From an uncultured Eubacteriales bacterium (GTDB lineage Bacteria > Bacillota > Clostridia > Oscillospirales > Oscillospiraceae), in assembly GCA_900544705.1 (NCBI GenBank), contig UQWH01000002.1, positions 1-64,000 of the forward strand: DNA of 64,000 bases. The letters run 5' to 3'. The first letter of the stretch is position 1; each line of letters begins with the position of its first letter. The notes under the pieces were generated by a model. That model saw nothing but the letters and a program-made list of their open reading frames with translations. It did no database searches and had not been told where the DNA came from. This document shows, piece by piece, positions 25,015 through 33,529 of this stretch. The translations under genes and the position numbers were made by a program.

Positions 25015-25848
25015 ATGGCACAGCGAAGAAAACAAAAAAACTACGGCTCACCGCTTCTGCGCGGCTTGCTGATCACGCTGCTAGGACTGATCGCGGCGGC
25101 GCTGGTCGCCGTTTTGATTTACTGGCGCTTTTTTGGTGTGACGAGCGGCTCGGACACGCCGCAGATCGCGCTCAATACATACGATGCCGAGGCGTTTTAT
25201 GAGGAAAACGGCTTCCTCCGTTACCGCGCGATGCGGCATATGGTCGGCATCGACGTGTCCGAGCACCAGCAGAACGTGGACTGGCAGGCGGTGCGCGACA
25301 GCGGTGTGGAATTTGTCATTCTCCGCGTGGGCTACCGCGGCTATACGGCCGGCGGCCTGCGTGAGGACGAAACCTTTCAGACCTATTACGACGGCGCGAG
25401 CGCGGCCGGGCTGAAGATCGGCGCATACTTTTTCTCTCAGGCGATGAATGTGCAGGAGGCGCGCGAGGAAGCAAGCTACGCCTGCGAGCTGATCGGAACG
25501 CGAAAGCTCGACCTGCCGCTGTTTTACGACTGGGAAACGGTCAGCGGCTCCGAGCGCATCCCCACGCCGGACGGTCTGCCGCTGACGGACTGCGCCGTGG
25601 CCTTCTGCAAGGTCGTGCGCCGCAACGGCTTTGAGGCGGGGGTATATTTCAACCAGAGCCTCGGCTACCGCTATTTTGATCTCTCAAAATTACAGGATTA
25701 CACGCTCTGGCTGGCAGAATACGACACTACGCCGGAATTCCACTATCATTTCGACTGCCTGCAATACACGGACACCGGCACGGTGGCCGGCATCGAAGGC
25801 GGCGTCGATCTGGATATTCTGTTTTTACCGGAAACCACGTCGGATTAA
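25015..25848 (+). CDS. Membrane-anchored GH25 muramidase-like enzyme
   Basis: 277 residues from the ATG at 25015, with AAAGGAG upstream. A basic N-terminus (MAQRRKQKNYG) leads into one helix (about 18-40), so the enzyme is tethered outside the membrane. The GH25 barrel shows GIDVSEHQQNVDW near residue 80 and the acidic pair in LPLFYDWET, both part of the active site, and LQYTDTGTVAGIEGGVDLDI at the end. GH25 enzymes hydrolyse the MurNAc-GlcNAc bond of peptidoglycan. Here it probably acts in wall turnover rather than phage lysis, as no phage genes are present. Confidence 0.9.
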   Translation: MAQRRKQKNYGSPLLRGLLITLLGLIAAALVAVLIYWRFFGVTSGSDTPQIALNTYDAEAFYEENGFLRYRAMRHMVGIDVSEHQQNVDWQAVRDSGVEFVILRVGYRGYTAGGLREDETFQTYYDGASAAGLKIGAYFFSQAMNVQEAREEASYACELIGTRKLDLPLFYDWETVSGSERIPTPDGLPLTDCAVAFCKVVRRNGFEAGVYFNQSLGYRYFDLSKLQDYTLWLAEYDTTPEFHYHFDCLQYTDTGTVAGIEGGVDLDILFLPETTSD

Positions 25849-25887
25849 GACGTCTGGGTTCAAATTTTCAGGAAAGGGTGATCTTTT

Positions 25888-25926
25888 ATGAAGCTGTATC
25901 GTGTATGGAGGGTGCACGCTTCCTGA
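25888..25926 (+). CDS. Possible 12-codon leader peptide before the GNAT gene
   Basis: ATG to TGA encodes MKLYRVWRVHAS, with GGAAAGGGTG as a ribosome site 7 bases upstream. Its second half lies inside the hairpin at 25907-25932. Leader peptides of attenuators have this arrangement, but a 12-codon ORF can arise by chance. Confidence 0.35.
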   Translation: MKLYRVWRVHAS

Positions 25927-25944
25927 CCCTCCGAATTATTTTTT
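25907..25944 (+). terminator. Terminator or attenuator between GH25 and GNAT genes
   Basis: GGAGGGT (25907-25913) pairs with ACCCTCC (25926-25932); a T-run TTTTTT follows at 25939-25944. It ends 1 base before the GNAT ribosome site GGAGG (25945-25949). The CCTCC arm could also pair with that site. Confidence 0.6.
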
Positions 25945-25956
25945 GGAGGAAACAAA

Positions 25957-26433
25957 ATGGAACATCAAAGCATTGCCCCTATGGCGGAAAAGACAGAGCT
26001 CCCCGTGACTGTCGAGTGCATTACCGACCCGGAGGACGGGCAGCTTTTGCGGCTGGAAAACGGCTACCTGCTGGAAATCGGAGAAGAGCCCCTGACGGAG
26101 GAGAAGCAAAAGCGGCTCTGTGCTGCCATCCGGGAAAGGAAGATCACATTCTTTGCCGCAGAACAGGGTGGTCAGGCGGTCGGAATGTGCAGTGTGTCGC
26201 GCTGCTGGTCGACCTTTTCCTGCGGTTGGACCGCGGCACTCGAGGATTTCTATGTCGAGCCTGCTTTCCGGAAAAAGGGAATTGCCCGGCTGCTTGCCGG
26301 GGCGGCGCAGCGCTGGTGCGCGGAGCAGGGCATTGCAAGCCTGACGGTCTGCTGCGCCCCCTGTGACGAGGGAATGTACCGCGCGCTCGGCTTTTCCGAG
26401 CCGCTGGGCAGAACGCTTTCCTGTCTGCCCTGA
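25957..26433 (+). CDS. GNAT-family N-acetyltransferase
   Basis: 158 residues with GGAGG 7 bases before the ATG. The acetyl-CoA site is visible in EDFYVEPAFRKKGIARLLAG (motif A, R-x-x-G-x-A) and the C-terminal motif in MYRALGFSEPLGRTL. It transfers an acetyl group from acetyl-CoA to an amine; the acceptor is unknown. The short spacing to the hairpin at 25907-25944, and the possible leader peptide there, suggest control by attenuation, as seen for some resistance genes. That is inference. Confidence 0.88.
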   Translation: MEHQSIAPMAEKTELPVTVECITDPEDGQLLRLENGYLLEIGEEPLTEEKQKRLCAAIRERKITFFAAEQGGQAVGMCSVSRCWSTFSCGWTAALEDFYVEPAFRKKGIARLLAGAAQRWCAEQGIASLTVCCAPCDEGMYRALGFSEPLGRTLSCLP

Positions 26434-26450
26434 AAGATCCGCAAACAACA

Positions 26451-26481
26451 CGCCCCTGCGGAATCTTCCGCAGGGGCGTTT
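26451..26481. terminator. Bidirectional terminator between GNAT gene and glnS
   Basis: CGCCCCTGCGGAA-TC-TTCCGCAGGGGCG (13-bp stem) is followed by TTTGTTTGTT on the plus strand and TGTTGTTTG on the minus strand. Confidence 0.85.
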
Positions 26482-26499
26482 GTTTGTTCCTTTTTCCTT

Positions 26500-28182
26500 T
26501 TACTTTGCTTCCGGTTTGTAGCTGTCCTTCAGACTGACGGAACGGTTGAATACCGGATGCTCCGGGATGGAGTCCTTATCCGGACAGAAGTAGCCGAGCC
26601 GCATGAACTGGTAGGCAGCCGGGGCGGCGGCCCTTTCCAGACCGGCTTCAACCTTGCAGCCGGAGAGAATTTCCAGAGAGTCGGGATTCAGGCAATCAAG
26701 GAAGTTCTTGTCTGCGGCGTCCGGCTCCGGGTCGGAGAAGAGGTTGGAGTACAGGCGGACCTCCGCGTCCACCGCGGTGTGCGCGTCCACCCAGTGGATG
26801 GTGGATTTGATCTTGCGGCCGTCGGCGGGGTCGCCGCCGCGGGAGTCGGGATCGTATTCGCAGAGAACTTCCGTGACCTTGCCGTCCGCGTCCTTGATGC
26901 AGCCGGTGCATTTGACGACGTAGGCGCCCTTCAGGCGGACTTCATTACCCGGGAAAAGACGGAAGAACTTGCCAACCTTTTCTTCCATAAAGTCGTCCGC
27001 TTCGATCCACAGGTCACGGGAGAAGGTGATCTCGCGCGTGCCCATCTCCGGGTGGTTCGGGTGGTTTTCCACCGTGAAGACCTCGCTCTTTCCCTCCGGA
27101 TAATTGGTGACGGTCAGGCGCACGGGGTGCAGCACCGCCATGGTGCGGGTCGCGGTTTCGTTCAGATCCTCACGCAGGCAGTGCTCCAGGAAGGCGTATT
27201 CCACCGTGGAAGCGGCCTTGGCCACGCCGATGCGCTCGCAGAAATTGCGGATGGACTTGGGCGTATAGCCGCGGCGGCGCAGGCCGCAGAGGGTCGGCAT
27301 CCGCGGATCGTCCCAGCCGGCGACGCGGTGCTCTTCGACAAGCAGGCGCAGCTTGCGCTTGGACATGACGGTGTAGTTGATGCCCAGACGGGCAAACTCG
27401 ATCTGCCGGGGCTTTGCGGGCAGGTCGCAGTGCTCAATGACCCAGTTGTACAGCGGGCGGTGCGCCTCAAATTCCAGAGAGCACAGCGAGTGCGTGATGT
27501 GCTCCATGGCGTCCTCAATGGGATGGGCGAAGTCGTACATGGGGTAGATGCACCACTTGTCGCCGGTGGCGTGGTGGGTCATGTGGTTGATGCGGTAGAT
27601 CGCCGGGTCGCGCAGGTTGAAGTTGCCGGAGGCAAGGTCGATCTTTGCGCGCAGGGTCATGGCGCCGTTCGGGAACTCGCCCGCCTTCATGCGGCGGAAG
27701 AGATCGAGGGATTCCTCGATCGGACGGTCGCGGTAGGGGCTGCGGGCGGGGGTGGTCAGGTCGCCGCGGTACTCGCGCATCTGCTCGGGCGTCAGCTCGC
27801 AGACGTAGGCAAGCCCCTTCTTGATCAGATCCTCCGCGCACTCGTACATTTTGTCAAAATACTGGGAGGCATAGTAGAAGCGGTCGTCCCAGGTGAAGCC
27901 CAGCCACTTGATGTCCTCCTTGATGGCATCGACGTATTCCGTGTCCTCCTTGGTGGGGTTGGTGTCGTCCATGCGGAGATTGCAGATGCCGCCGAACTTT
28001 TCCGCCGTGCCGAAGTCGATGCACAGCGCCTTGCAGTGGCCGATGTGCAGATAGCCGTTCGGTTCGGGCGGGAAACGGGTGTGAACCTGCATTCCCTCAA
28101 ACTGTCCGCCTTTGGAGATGTCCTCCTCCACAAAGGCTTCGATGAAATTCTTGGTTTCCATACGGCTCAGTTCCTCAGCCAT
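26500..28182 (-). CDS. glnS: Glutaminyl-tRNA synthetase
   Basis: 560 residues. The ATG at 28182 is preferred because GAGAGG lies 9 bases upstream; the ATG at 28191 would abut that site. This class I enzyme charges tRNA-Gln directly. It shows PPEPNGYLHIGH (HIGH motif) near residues 38-49, VMSKRKL as the KMSKS equivalent, and the C-terminal anticodon-binding beta barrels with VEAGLERAAAPAAYQFMRLG. The WCIYPMYDFAHPIEDAMEHI segment separates GlnRS from GluRS. Most Firmicutes lack GlnRS and use the GatCAB route, so its presence suggests an acquired gene, as in several Clostridia. Confidence 0.95.
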   Translation of the reverse strand: MAEELSRMETKNFIEAFVEEDISKGGQFEGMQVHTRFPPEPNGYLHIGHCKALCIDFGTAEKFGGICNLRMDDTNPTKEDTEYVDAIKEDIKWLGFTWDDRFYYASQYFDKMYECAEDLIKKGLAYVCELTPEQMREYRGDLTTPARSPYRDRPIEESLDLFRRMKAGEFPNGAMTLRAKIDLASGNFNLRDPAIYRINHMTHHATGDKWCIYPMYDFAHPIEDAMEHITHSLCSLEFEAHRPLYNWVIEHCDLPAKPRQIEFARLGINYTVMSKRKLRLLVEEHRVAGWDDPRMPTLCGLRRRGYTPKSIRNFCERIGVAKAASTVEYAFLEHCLREDLNETATRTMAVLHPVRLTVTNYPEGKSEVFTVENHPNHPEMGTREITFSRDLWIEADDFMEEKVGKFFRLFPGNEVRLKGAYVVKCTGCIKDADGKVTEVLCEYDPDSRGGDPADGRKIKSTIHWVDAHTAVDAEVRLYSNLFSDPEPDAADKNFLDCLNPDSLEILSGCKVEAGLERAAAPAAYQFMRLGYFCPDKDSIPEHPVFNRSVSLKDSYKPEAK

Positions 28183-28219
28183 AGTGTCCATCCTCTCTGC
28201 TACAAAAATTACTGCGCCT

Positions 28220-28248
28220 ATTATATATCAAAATTCCCAAATCTGCAA
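28220..28248 (-). promoter_or_regulatory. Sigma-A promoter of glnS
   Basis: On the minus strand TTGCAG (28243-28248), 17 bases, TATAAT (28220-28225). Confidence 0.72.
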
Positions 28249-28330
28249 TGCCGTTTCCGTGCATTTTGACAATTATTCTGCGCAGTGGGGAAGAAAATTG
28301 AAAACAATCTGTGAAATCGAGAATTTCTGG

Positions 28331-28359
28331 TTGTCAATTCGGCGGAATTATTATAGAAT
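28331..28359 (+). promoter_or_regulatory. Sigma-A promoter of the pyrH operon
   Basis: TTGTCA (28331-28336), 17 bases, TAGAAT (28354-28359), 38 bases before the pyrH ATG. Confidence 0.7.
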
Positions 28360-28397
28360 AAAGACAATGATATTTTGAAAACAAGGAGTGGTATCCC

Positions 28398-29117
28398 ATG
28401 AACGAGCCGAAGTATAAGCGCGTCCTGCTGAAGATCAGCGGCGAGGCGCTTGCCGGCGGCGCCCACAGGGGTTTGGATTTTGATGTGATCGGGAAGGTCT
28501 GCGACGTGATCAAGCAGTGCGTCGAGGCCGGCGTGCAGGTCGGCATCGTTGTCGGCGGCGGCAATTTCTGGCGCGGCGTCAAAGACGGCGGCGACCGGAT
28601 GGAGCGCACGCGCGCGGATCATATGGGAATGCTTGCAACGGTCATCAACTGTCTTGCGCTGGCGGACAGCCTGGAGCAGCGCGGCGTGGAGGTGCGTGTG
28701 CAGACCGCCATCGAGATGAGCCGCATCGCCGAGCCCTACATCCGCGGCAAGGCCATCCGTCATCTGGAAAAGGGCCGCGTCGTGATCTTCGGCTGCGGCA
28801 CGGGCAATCCCTTCTTCTCCACGGACACCGGCGCGGTGCTGCGCGCGGCGGAGATCGGCGCGGACGCTATCCTGCTTGCCAAGAACGTCGACGGCGTCTA
28901 TTCCGACGACCCGGCGAAGAACCCGGATGCGGTGAAGTATGACGAGATCACCTATGACGAGGTGCTTGCCAAGCATCTGATGGTGATGGACAGCACGGCA
29001 ACCTCGCTTTCCATGGACAATCATATCCCCATCATTCTCTTCGCACTGAAGAACCCGGAGAACATTCTGCGTGTGGTGATGGGAGAAAAAATCGGAACAG
29101 TAGTTAAAGGAGGATAA
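28398..29117 (+). CDS. pyrH: UMP kinase
   Basis: 239 residues. It phosphorylates UMP to UDP as a hexamer of the amino-acid-kinase fold, supplying all pyrimidine nucleotides. The start [17 protein letters not shown], the glycine-rich [12 protein letters not shown], and [20 protein letters not shown] with the UMP-binding DTGA are all present. AAGGAGTGG precedes the ATG. It heads the long plus-strand block, with frr only 5 bases downstream. Confidence 0.97.
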   Translation: MNEPKYKRVLLKISGEALAGGAHRGLDFDVIGKVCDVIKQCVEAGVQVGIVVGGGNFWRGVKDGGDRMERTRADHMGMLATVINCLALADSLEQRGVEVRVQTAIEMSRIAEPYIRGKAIRHLEKGRVVIFGCGTGNPFFSTDTGAVLRAAEIGADAILLAKNVDGVYSDDPAKNPDAVKYDEITYDEVLAKHLMVMDSTATSLSMDNHIPIILFALKNPENILRVVMGEKIGTVVKGG

Positions 29118-29122
29118 ATAAA

Positions 29123-29677
29123 ATGGCAGTGGATTTCAAGGAATATTCGAGAAAGATGGACAAGACGCTGGACGTTCTTCAGGAGGACTTCGGCGCGGTT
29201 CGTGCGGGACGCGCGAACGCAAGAGTGCTTGACCGCATCATGGTCGAGTATTACGGCGTGGACACGCCGGTCGGTCAGGTCGGCACGATCTCTTCCCCGG
29301 ACGCCCGGACGCTCGTCATCCAGCCGTGGGACGGCAGCCTGCTCAAGAAGATCGAGAAGGCTATCCAGACCTCTGATCTGGGCATCAATCCGCAGAACGA
29401 CGGCCGTGTGATCCGTCTGGTCTTCCCGCAGCTCACCGAGGAGCGCCGCCGCGAGCTGACCAAGCAGGTCAAGAAGTACGGCGAGGATGCGAAGGTCGCC
29501 GTCCGCAACATTCGCCGTGATGCGATGGACTATATCAAGGCTTTGAAGAAAAAGTCCGAGATTACCGAGGACGATCAGAAGAAGGCCGAGAAGGATCTGC
29601 AGGAGCTGACCGACAAATACATCAAGAAGGTCGACGATGCCTGCGCCGTCAAGGAAAAGGAACTGATGGAGCTGTAA
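29123..29677 (+). CDS. frr: Ribosome recycling factor
   Basis: 184 residues, standard length. With EF-G it splits post-termination ribosomes into subunits. The three-helix bundle ends are seen in FGAVRAGRANARVLDRI and in the C-terminal helix with RRDAMDYIKALKKKSEITED then QKKAEKDLQELTDKYIKKVD. GGAGG lies before the ATG. A hairpin follows before uppS. Confidence 0.97.
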   Translation: MAVDFKEYSRKMDKTLDVLQEDFGAVRAGRANARVLDRIMVEYYGVDTPVGQVGTISSPDARTLVIQPWDGSLLKKIEKAIQTSDLGINPQNDGRVIRLVFPQLTEERRRELTKQVKKYGEDAKVAVRNIRRDAMDYIKALKKKSEITEDDQKKAEKDLQELTDKYIKKVDDACAVKEKELMEL

Positions 29678-29692
29678 GCTCAAAGATATTCT

Positions 29693-29724
29693 ATCGCAGC
29701 CGCCGCCCGGCGGCTGCGATTTTG
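29693..29724 (+). terminator. Hairpin between frr and uppS (partial terminator)
   Basis: ATCGCAGCCGCC-GCCC-GGCGGCTGCGAT is a 12-bp stem followed by TTTT only. It probably lowers, rather than stops, read-through into uppS. Confidence 0.6.
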
Positions 29725-29734
29725 GAGAGAAGCT

Positions 29735-30469
29735 ATGTTTTTTCACAAAAGGACGCCGCAGCTTTCCCGCCCGGTCCCGACGCATATCGCCATCATCATG
29801 GACGGCAACGGCCGCTGGGCCAAGAAGCGCGGCCTGCCGCGGCAGGCGGGGCATAAGGTGGGGGCGGAGGCCTTCCGCACGATCGCAAACTATGCCAAAT
29901 CCATCGGTCTGAAATATCTGACGGTCTACGCCTTCTCCACGGAGAACTGGAAGCGTTCGCCCGAGGAGGTGGACGCCATCATGGATCTGCTGGAAAAATA
30001 CCTGCGCGAGCTGATCCGCGACATGGACAAGAATCAGGTGCGCTTCTGCTTTTTCGGCGATCTGTCGCGGCTTTCCCCGGAACTGCGGGAGGAGGCGCGC
30101 ATCACGGCCGAGCGCTCGCAGAAATACGAGGGCGTGCAGGTCAACTTCTGCCTGAACTACGGCGGCAGAATGGAGATCCTGCGCGCGGCGCAGCAGTTTG
30201 CGCAGGACTGCGTGGACGGGAAGTGCTGCCCGGAGGATCTGACAGAGGACGCTTTTTCCGCGCGGATGTACTCCGCCGGCGTTCCTGACCCGGAACTGGT
30301 CATCCGACCCGGCGGCGAGCTGAGAACGTCCAATTTCCTGTTATGGCAGTCGGCCTATGCAGAATATTATTTTACAGATGTGCTTTGGCCGGACTTCGGG
30401 CCGAAGGACTTAGAAAAGGCGATCGCTGCCTACAATGGCCGCAACCGCCGGTTTGGAGGAGCAAAATAA
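29735..30469 (+). CDS. uppS: Undecaprenyl diphosphate synthase (isoprenyl transferase)
   Basis: 244 residues. It condenses isopentenyl diphosphate units onto farnesyl diphosphate to make the C55 lipid carrier of wall synthesis. The catalytic Asp is D23 in IIMDGNGRWAKKRGLPRQAG; the later RPGGELRTSNFLLWQSAYAE holds the diphosphate-binding Arg residues. GGAGAG precedes the ATG. The stop codon shares one base with the cdsA start. Confidence 0.97.
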   Translation: MFFHKRTPQLSRPVPTHIAIIMDGNGRWAKKRGLPRQAGHKVGAEAFRTIANYAKSIGLKYLTVYAFSTENWKRSPEEVDAIMDLLEKYLRELIRDMDKNQVRFCFFGDLSRLSPELREEARITAERSQKYEGVQVNFCLNYGGRMEILRAAQQFAQDCVDGKCCPEDLTEDAFSARMYSAGVPDPELVIRPGGELRTSNFLLWQSAYAEYYFTDVLWPDFGPKDLEKAIAAYNGRNRRFGGAK

Positions 30470-31311
30470 TGGGTACTCGAATTCTGGTTGCCTGCATCGG
30501 CCTGCCGCTGCTGCTGGCGGTCGTGCTGTTTCTGCCGCCGCTGGCGACGGCGATCCTCTTCGCTGCGGCCTGCGTGATCGCGGCGTATGAGATGCTCTGG
30601 CGCACGGGGATCCTGAAGCACAAGCGGATTCTGGTCTATACCGCGGTGATGGCGGCGGCGACCGTGATGTGGTCGTGGATGCGCGCCTGCGCGGTCGTTT
30701 CCGAGCAGACGCTCTGGGTGAGCATGCTCATCGGCCTGTTCGTCTATTTCTGCGCACTGTTCTGCGAGCTGCTCGCGGCGCACACGAAGCTGCAATTCTC
30801 CGCGCTGTGCGTGGCGCTTTTCAGCGGCAACGTCTATCCCTTCCTGATCGGCGCGCTGGTGCGCCTGCGCGGGATGCAGGACGGCAAGTATTTCATTCTG
30901 GTCGCATTTGTGCTGTCCATGGTGGCAGACAGCGGCGCCTACTTTGTCGGCCGCGCCTGCGGCAAGCATAAGCTGGCTCCGGTCATCAGCCCGAAGAAAA
31001 CCGTCGAGGGCGCGATCGGCGGCATCGCCGCGAACATTCTGGCGATGGCGCTGTACACGCTGCTGCTGAACAAGTGCTTCGGCTTTACGCAGGTCAACTA
31101 TTTTTATGCCGCGATCTACGGCGTCGTCGGTGCGATTGGCTCCATCGTCGGCGATCTGACGCTCTCCGTCGTGAAGCGGCAGGTCGGTATCAAGGATTAC
31201 GGCAATCTGCTGCCGGGCCACGGCGGCATCCTCGACCGCTTTGACAGCACGATGATCGTCGCGCCCATGGCGGAGATTTTGATGCTGCTCATTCCGTTTG
31301 CGGCAAAGTGA
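30469..31311 (+). CDS. cdsA: Phosphatidate cytidylyltransferase
   Basis: 280 residues from the ATG at 30469, with GGAGGAG upstream. It makes CDP-diacylglycerol for phospholipid synthesis. About eight membrane segments are seen. The signature is in the C-terminal part: DSGAYFVGRACGKHKLAP, SPKKTVEGAIGG and KDYGNLLPGHGGILDRFDS with the metal-binding Asp pair. It lies between uppS and dxr in the standard Firmicutes order and overlaps uppS by one base. Confidence 0.95.
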   Translation: MGTRILVACIGLPLLLAVVLFLPPLATAILFAAACVIAAYEMLWRTGILKHKRILVYTAVMAAATVMWSWMRACAVVSEQTLWVSMLIGLFVYFCALFCELLAAHTKLQFSALCVALFSGNVYPFLIGALVRLRGMQDGKYFILVAFVLSMVADSGAYFVGRACGKHKLAPVISPKKTVEGAIGGIAANILAMALYTLLLNKCFGFTQVNYFYAAIYGVVGAIGSIVGDLTLSVVKRQVGIKDYGNLLPGHGGILDRFDSTMIVAPMAEILMLLIPFAAK

Positions 31312-31312
31312 T

Positions 31313-32458
31313 ATGACAAAGTGTGTATCTATCCTCGGCTCCACCGGCTCCATCGGCCGGCAGACGCTGGAGGTCATCGAGCAGCTTCCCGTCCGCGTTG
31401 CGGCGCTGACCGCCGGAAGCAACGTCGAGCGCATGGCGCAGCAGTGCCGCAAATTCCGCCCGGAGCTTGCGGTCATGGCCACGCCGCAGGCGGCGCAGGA
31501 GCTGCGTGACGCGCTGGCGGGGCAGGAGATCCGCATCCTCTCCGGCATGGAGGGCCTGCTCGCCGCGGCGGAGCACGAGCAGGCGGACACGGTCGTGACG
31601 GCGGTGGTCGGGATGCTGGGCCTGCGTCCCACGCTGGCGGCCATCCGGAAGAAAAAGCGCATTGCCCTTGCGAACAAGGAGACGCTCGTCTGCGGCGGCT
31701 CGCTCGTCATGGCGGCCGCACGGGAGTACGGCGCAGAGATCATCCCCGTGGATTCGGAGCATTCCGCCATTTTCCAGTGCCTGATGGGCTGCGGCGACCG
31801 CCGCGAGGTGCGCCGCCTGATTTTGACCTGCTCCGGCGGGCCGTTCTTCGGGAAACACCCGGAAGAACTGAAGAACGTGACGAAAAACGACGCCCTCAAG
31901 CATCCAAACTGGAAAATGGGGCATAAAATCACCATCGACTGCGCTACACTAATGAATAAGGGACTGGAGATCATCGAGGCGATGCACCTGTATGCCATGC
32001 CGCTTTCACAGGTGGATGTGGTCATCCACCGGCAGAGCATCGTCCATTCTCTGGTCGAGTTCCGCGACGGTGCGATGCTGGCGCAGCTCGGCGTGCCGGA
32101 TATGCGCGTGCCCATTCGCCTGGCGCTGACCTATCCCGCCCGCGAGCACAACCCCGCACCGGGGCTGGATCTGCTGACCTGCGGGCCGCTGACCTTTGAC
32201 CGGCCGGACACGGAGGCTTTCCCGTGCCTGCTTCTTGCGCGGGAGGCGGCGGAGCGCGGCGGCAACGCCTGCGCGGTGATGAACGGTGCGAATGAGGCCG
32301 CCGTGGCCCTGTATTTGCAGGATAAGATCGGATTTTACGACATTCCGCGGCTGGTGCGCGGCGCGATGGACGACGTTCCGTTCGTAGATGCACCGGAATT
32401 GGAAGAGATCCTGTCGAGTGACCGCGCGGCGCGCAGCGCCGTTCTGGAAAGAATGTGA
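31313..32458 (+). CDS. dxr: 1-deoxy-D-xylulose 5-phosphate reductoisomerase
   Basis: 381 residues; the ATG at 31313 gives MTKCVSILGSTGSIGRQTLE, the NADPH-binding start. It converts DXP to MEP, the committed step of the non-mevalonate isoprenoid pathway that feeds uppS. Metal and substrate sites are in ANKETLVCGG, PVDSEHSAIFQCL, the SGGPF loop and HPNWKMGHKITIDCATLMNK. Only one base lies between the cdsA stop and this start, and no separate ribosome site is clear, so it is probably translated by coupling. Confidence 0.96.
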   Translation: MTKCVSILGSTGSIGRQTLEVIEQLPVRVAALTAGSNVERMAQQCRKFRPELAVMATPQAAQELRDALAGQEIRILSGMEGLLAAAEHEQADTVVTAVVGMLGLRPTLAAIRKKKRIALANKETLVCGGSLVMAAAREYGAEIIPVDSEHSAIFQCLMGCGDRREVRRLILTCSGGPFFGKHPEELKNVTKNDALKHPNWKMGHKITIDCATLMNKGLEIIEAMHLYAMPLSQVDVVIHRQSIVHSLVEFRDGAMLAQLGVPDMRVPIRLALTYPAREHNPAPGLDLLTCGPLTFDRPDTEAFPCLLLAREAAERGGNACAVMNGANEAAVALYLQDKIGFYDIPRLVRGAMDDVPFVDAPELEEILSSDRAARSAVLERM

Positions 32459-32468
32459 GGTGGCTTGT

Positions 32469-33527
32469 TTGACCGCATTTTATATTGTTCTGGTAGTTCT
32501 GCTCTTCGGCGTGCTGGTGTTCGTGCATGAGCTGGGGCACTTCATCACCGCGAAGCTCTCCGGCGTGCAGGTGAACGAATTTTCCATGTTCATGGGTCCG
32601 GCGCTGATCAAAAAGCAAAAGGGCGAAACACTCTACGCTCTGCGCTGCATCCCCATCGGCGGCTACTGCGCCATGGAGGGTGAGGACGGCGATAGCGACA
32701 ATCCCCGCGCCTTCGGCAACGCCAAGCTCTGGAAGCGGCTGATCATTCTGGTGGCCGGCTCCTTTATGAACTTTGTGGCCGGCGTTCTGATCGCCGTGCT
32801 CTTTGTGAGCATCCGTTTTGATGTGCTGCCCGGCACGACTTTCGGCACCTTTGCCGAGGGCTGCCCCTATGAGTCAGAAAGCGCGTTTCAGGTCGGAGAT
32901 ACCATCTATTCCATCGACGGCGAGCGCGTCTATATCGGCGGCGATATTTCCATGCTGCTGGCGCGCAGTTCGACGCAGGTGTATGACGTCGTGGTCATCC
33001 GCGACGGGAAAAAGGTCGAACTGAAGGATCTGGAGCTCAAGACCCGCGACTACAACGGGGAAGAGCGCTACGGATTTACCTTCCCGGTCAGGGAAAAGAC
33101 GGTCGGCTCGGTGCTGGCTTATTCCTGGAATCAGTGCCGTGATTTTGCGCGGCTGGTGCGGTTGGGTTTGCAGGATCTGATCACGGGCAAGGCGGGGCTG
33201 AATGAAATGTCCGGCCCGGTCGGGATCGTGTCCGTCGTTACGCAGGCGGGCAAGGAGTCGGCGACGGTTGGCATCGGCGTGCTGAATGTGCTGTATTTCT
33301 TCTCCTTTATTGCCATCAACCTTGCGGTGATGAATCTGCTGCCCATTCCGGCGCTCGACGGCGGACGGGTGGTCTGCCTGCTGCTGACGGCGCTGGTGGA
33401 AAAAATCATCCGCCGCAAGCTCAATCCGAAGTATGAGGCCTATTTGCACGGCGCAGGCATGGTAATCCTGCTGCTGTTCATGGCGTTTATTACGTTCAAG
33501 GATATTTTCAAACTCTTTGGAGGCTGA
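32469..33527 (+). CDS. rseP: RseP-type site-2 (M50) intramembrane protease
   Basis: 352 residues. The TTG at 32469 is chosen because it yields TAFYIVLVVLLFGVLVFVHE with a typical N-terminal helix, and GAGGTGG lies upstream. The zinc motif HELGH is at about residues 20-24 in the first helix. One PDZ domain (about 115-200, VGDTIYSIDGERVYIGGD) follows, and LNLLPIPALDGGRVV carries the third metal ligand. In Firmicutes this RasP/RseP enzyme clips anti-sigma factors and leftover signal peptides. It lies between dxr and ispG. Confidence 0.95.
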   Translation: MTAFYIVLVVLLFGVLVFVHELGHFITAKLSGVQVNEFSMFMGPALIKKQKGETLYALRCIPIGGYCAMEGEDGDSDNPRAFGNAKLWKRLIILVAGSFMNFVAGVLIAVLFVSIRFDVLPGTTFGTFAEGCPYESESAFQVGDTIYSIDGERVYIGGDISMLLARSSTQVYDVVVIRDGKKVELKDLELKTRDYNGEERYGFTFPVREKTVGSVLAYSWNQCRDFARLVRLGLQDLITGKAGLNEMSGPVGIVSVVTQAGKESATVGIGVLNVLYFFSFIAINLAVMNLLPIPALDGGRVVCLLLTALVEKIIRRKLNPKYEAYLHGAGMVILLLFMAFITFKDIFKLFGG

Positions 33528-33529
33528 TT

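Noticed and set aside
26557..28269. 570-codon plus-strand frame opposite glnS
   Set aside because: Antisense shadow; no family resemblance and it would run through the glnS promoter.
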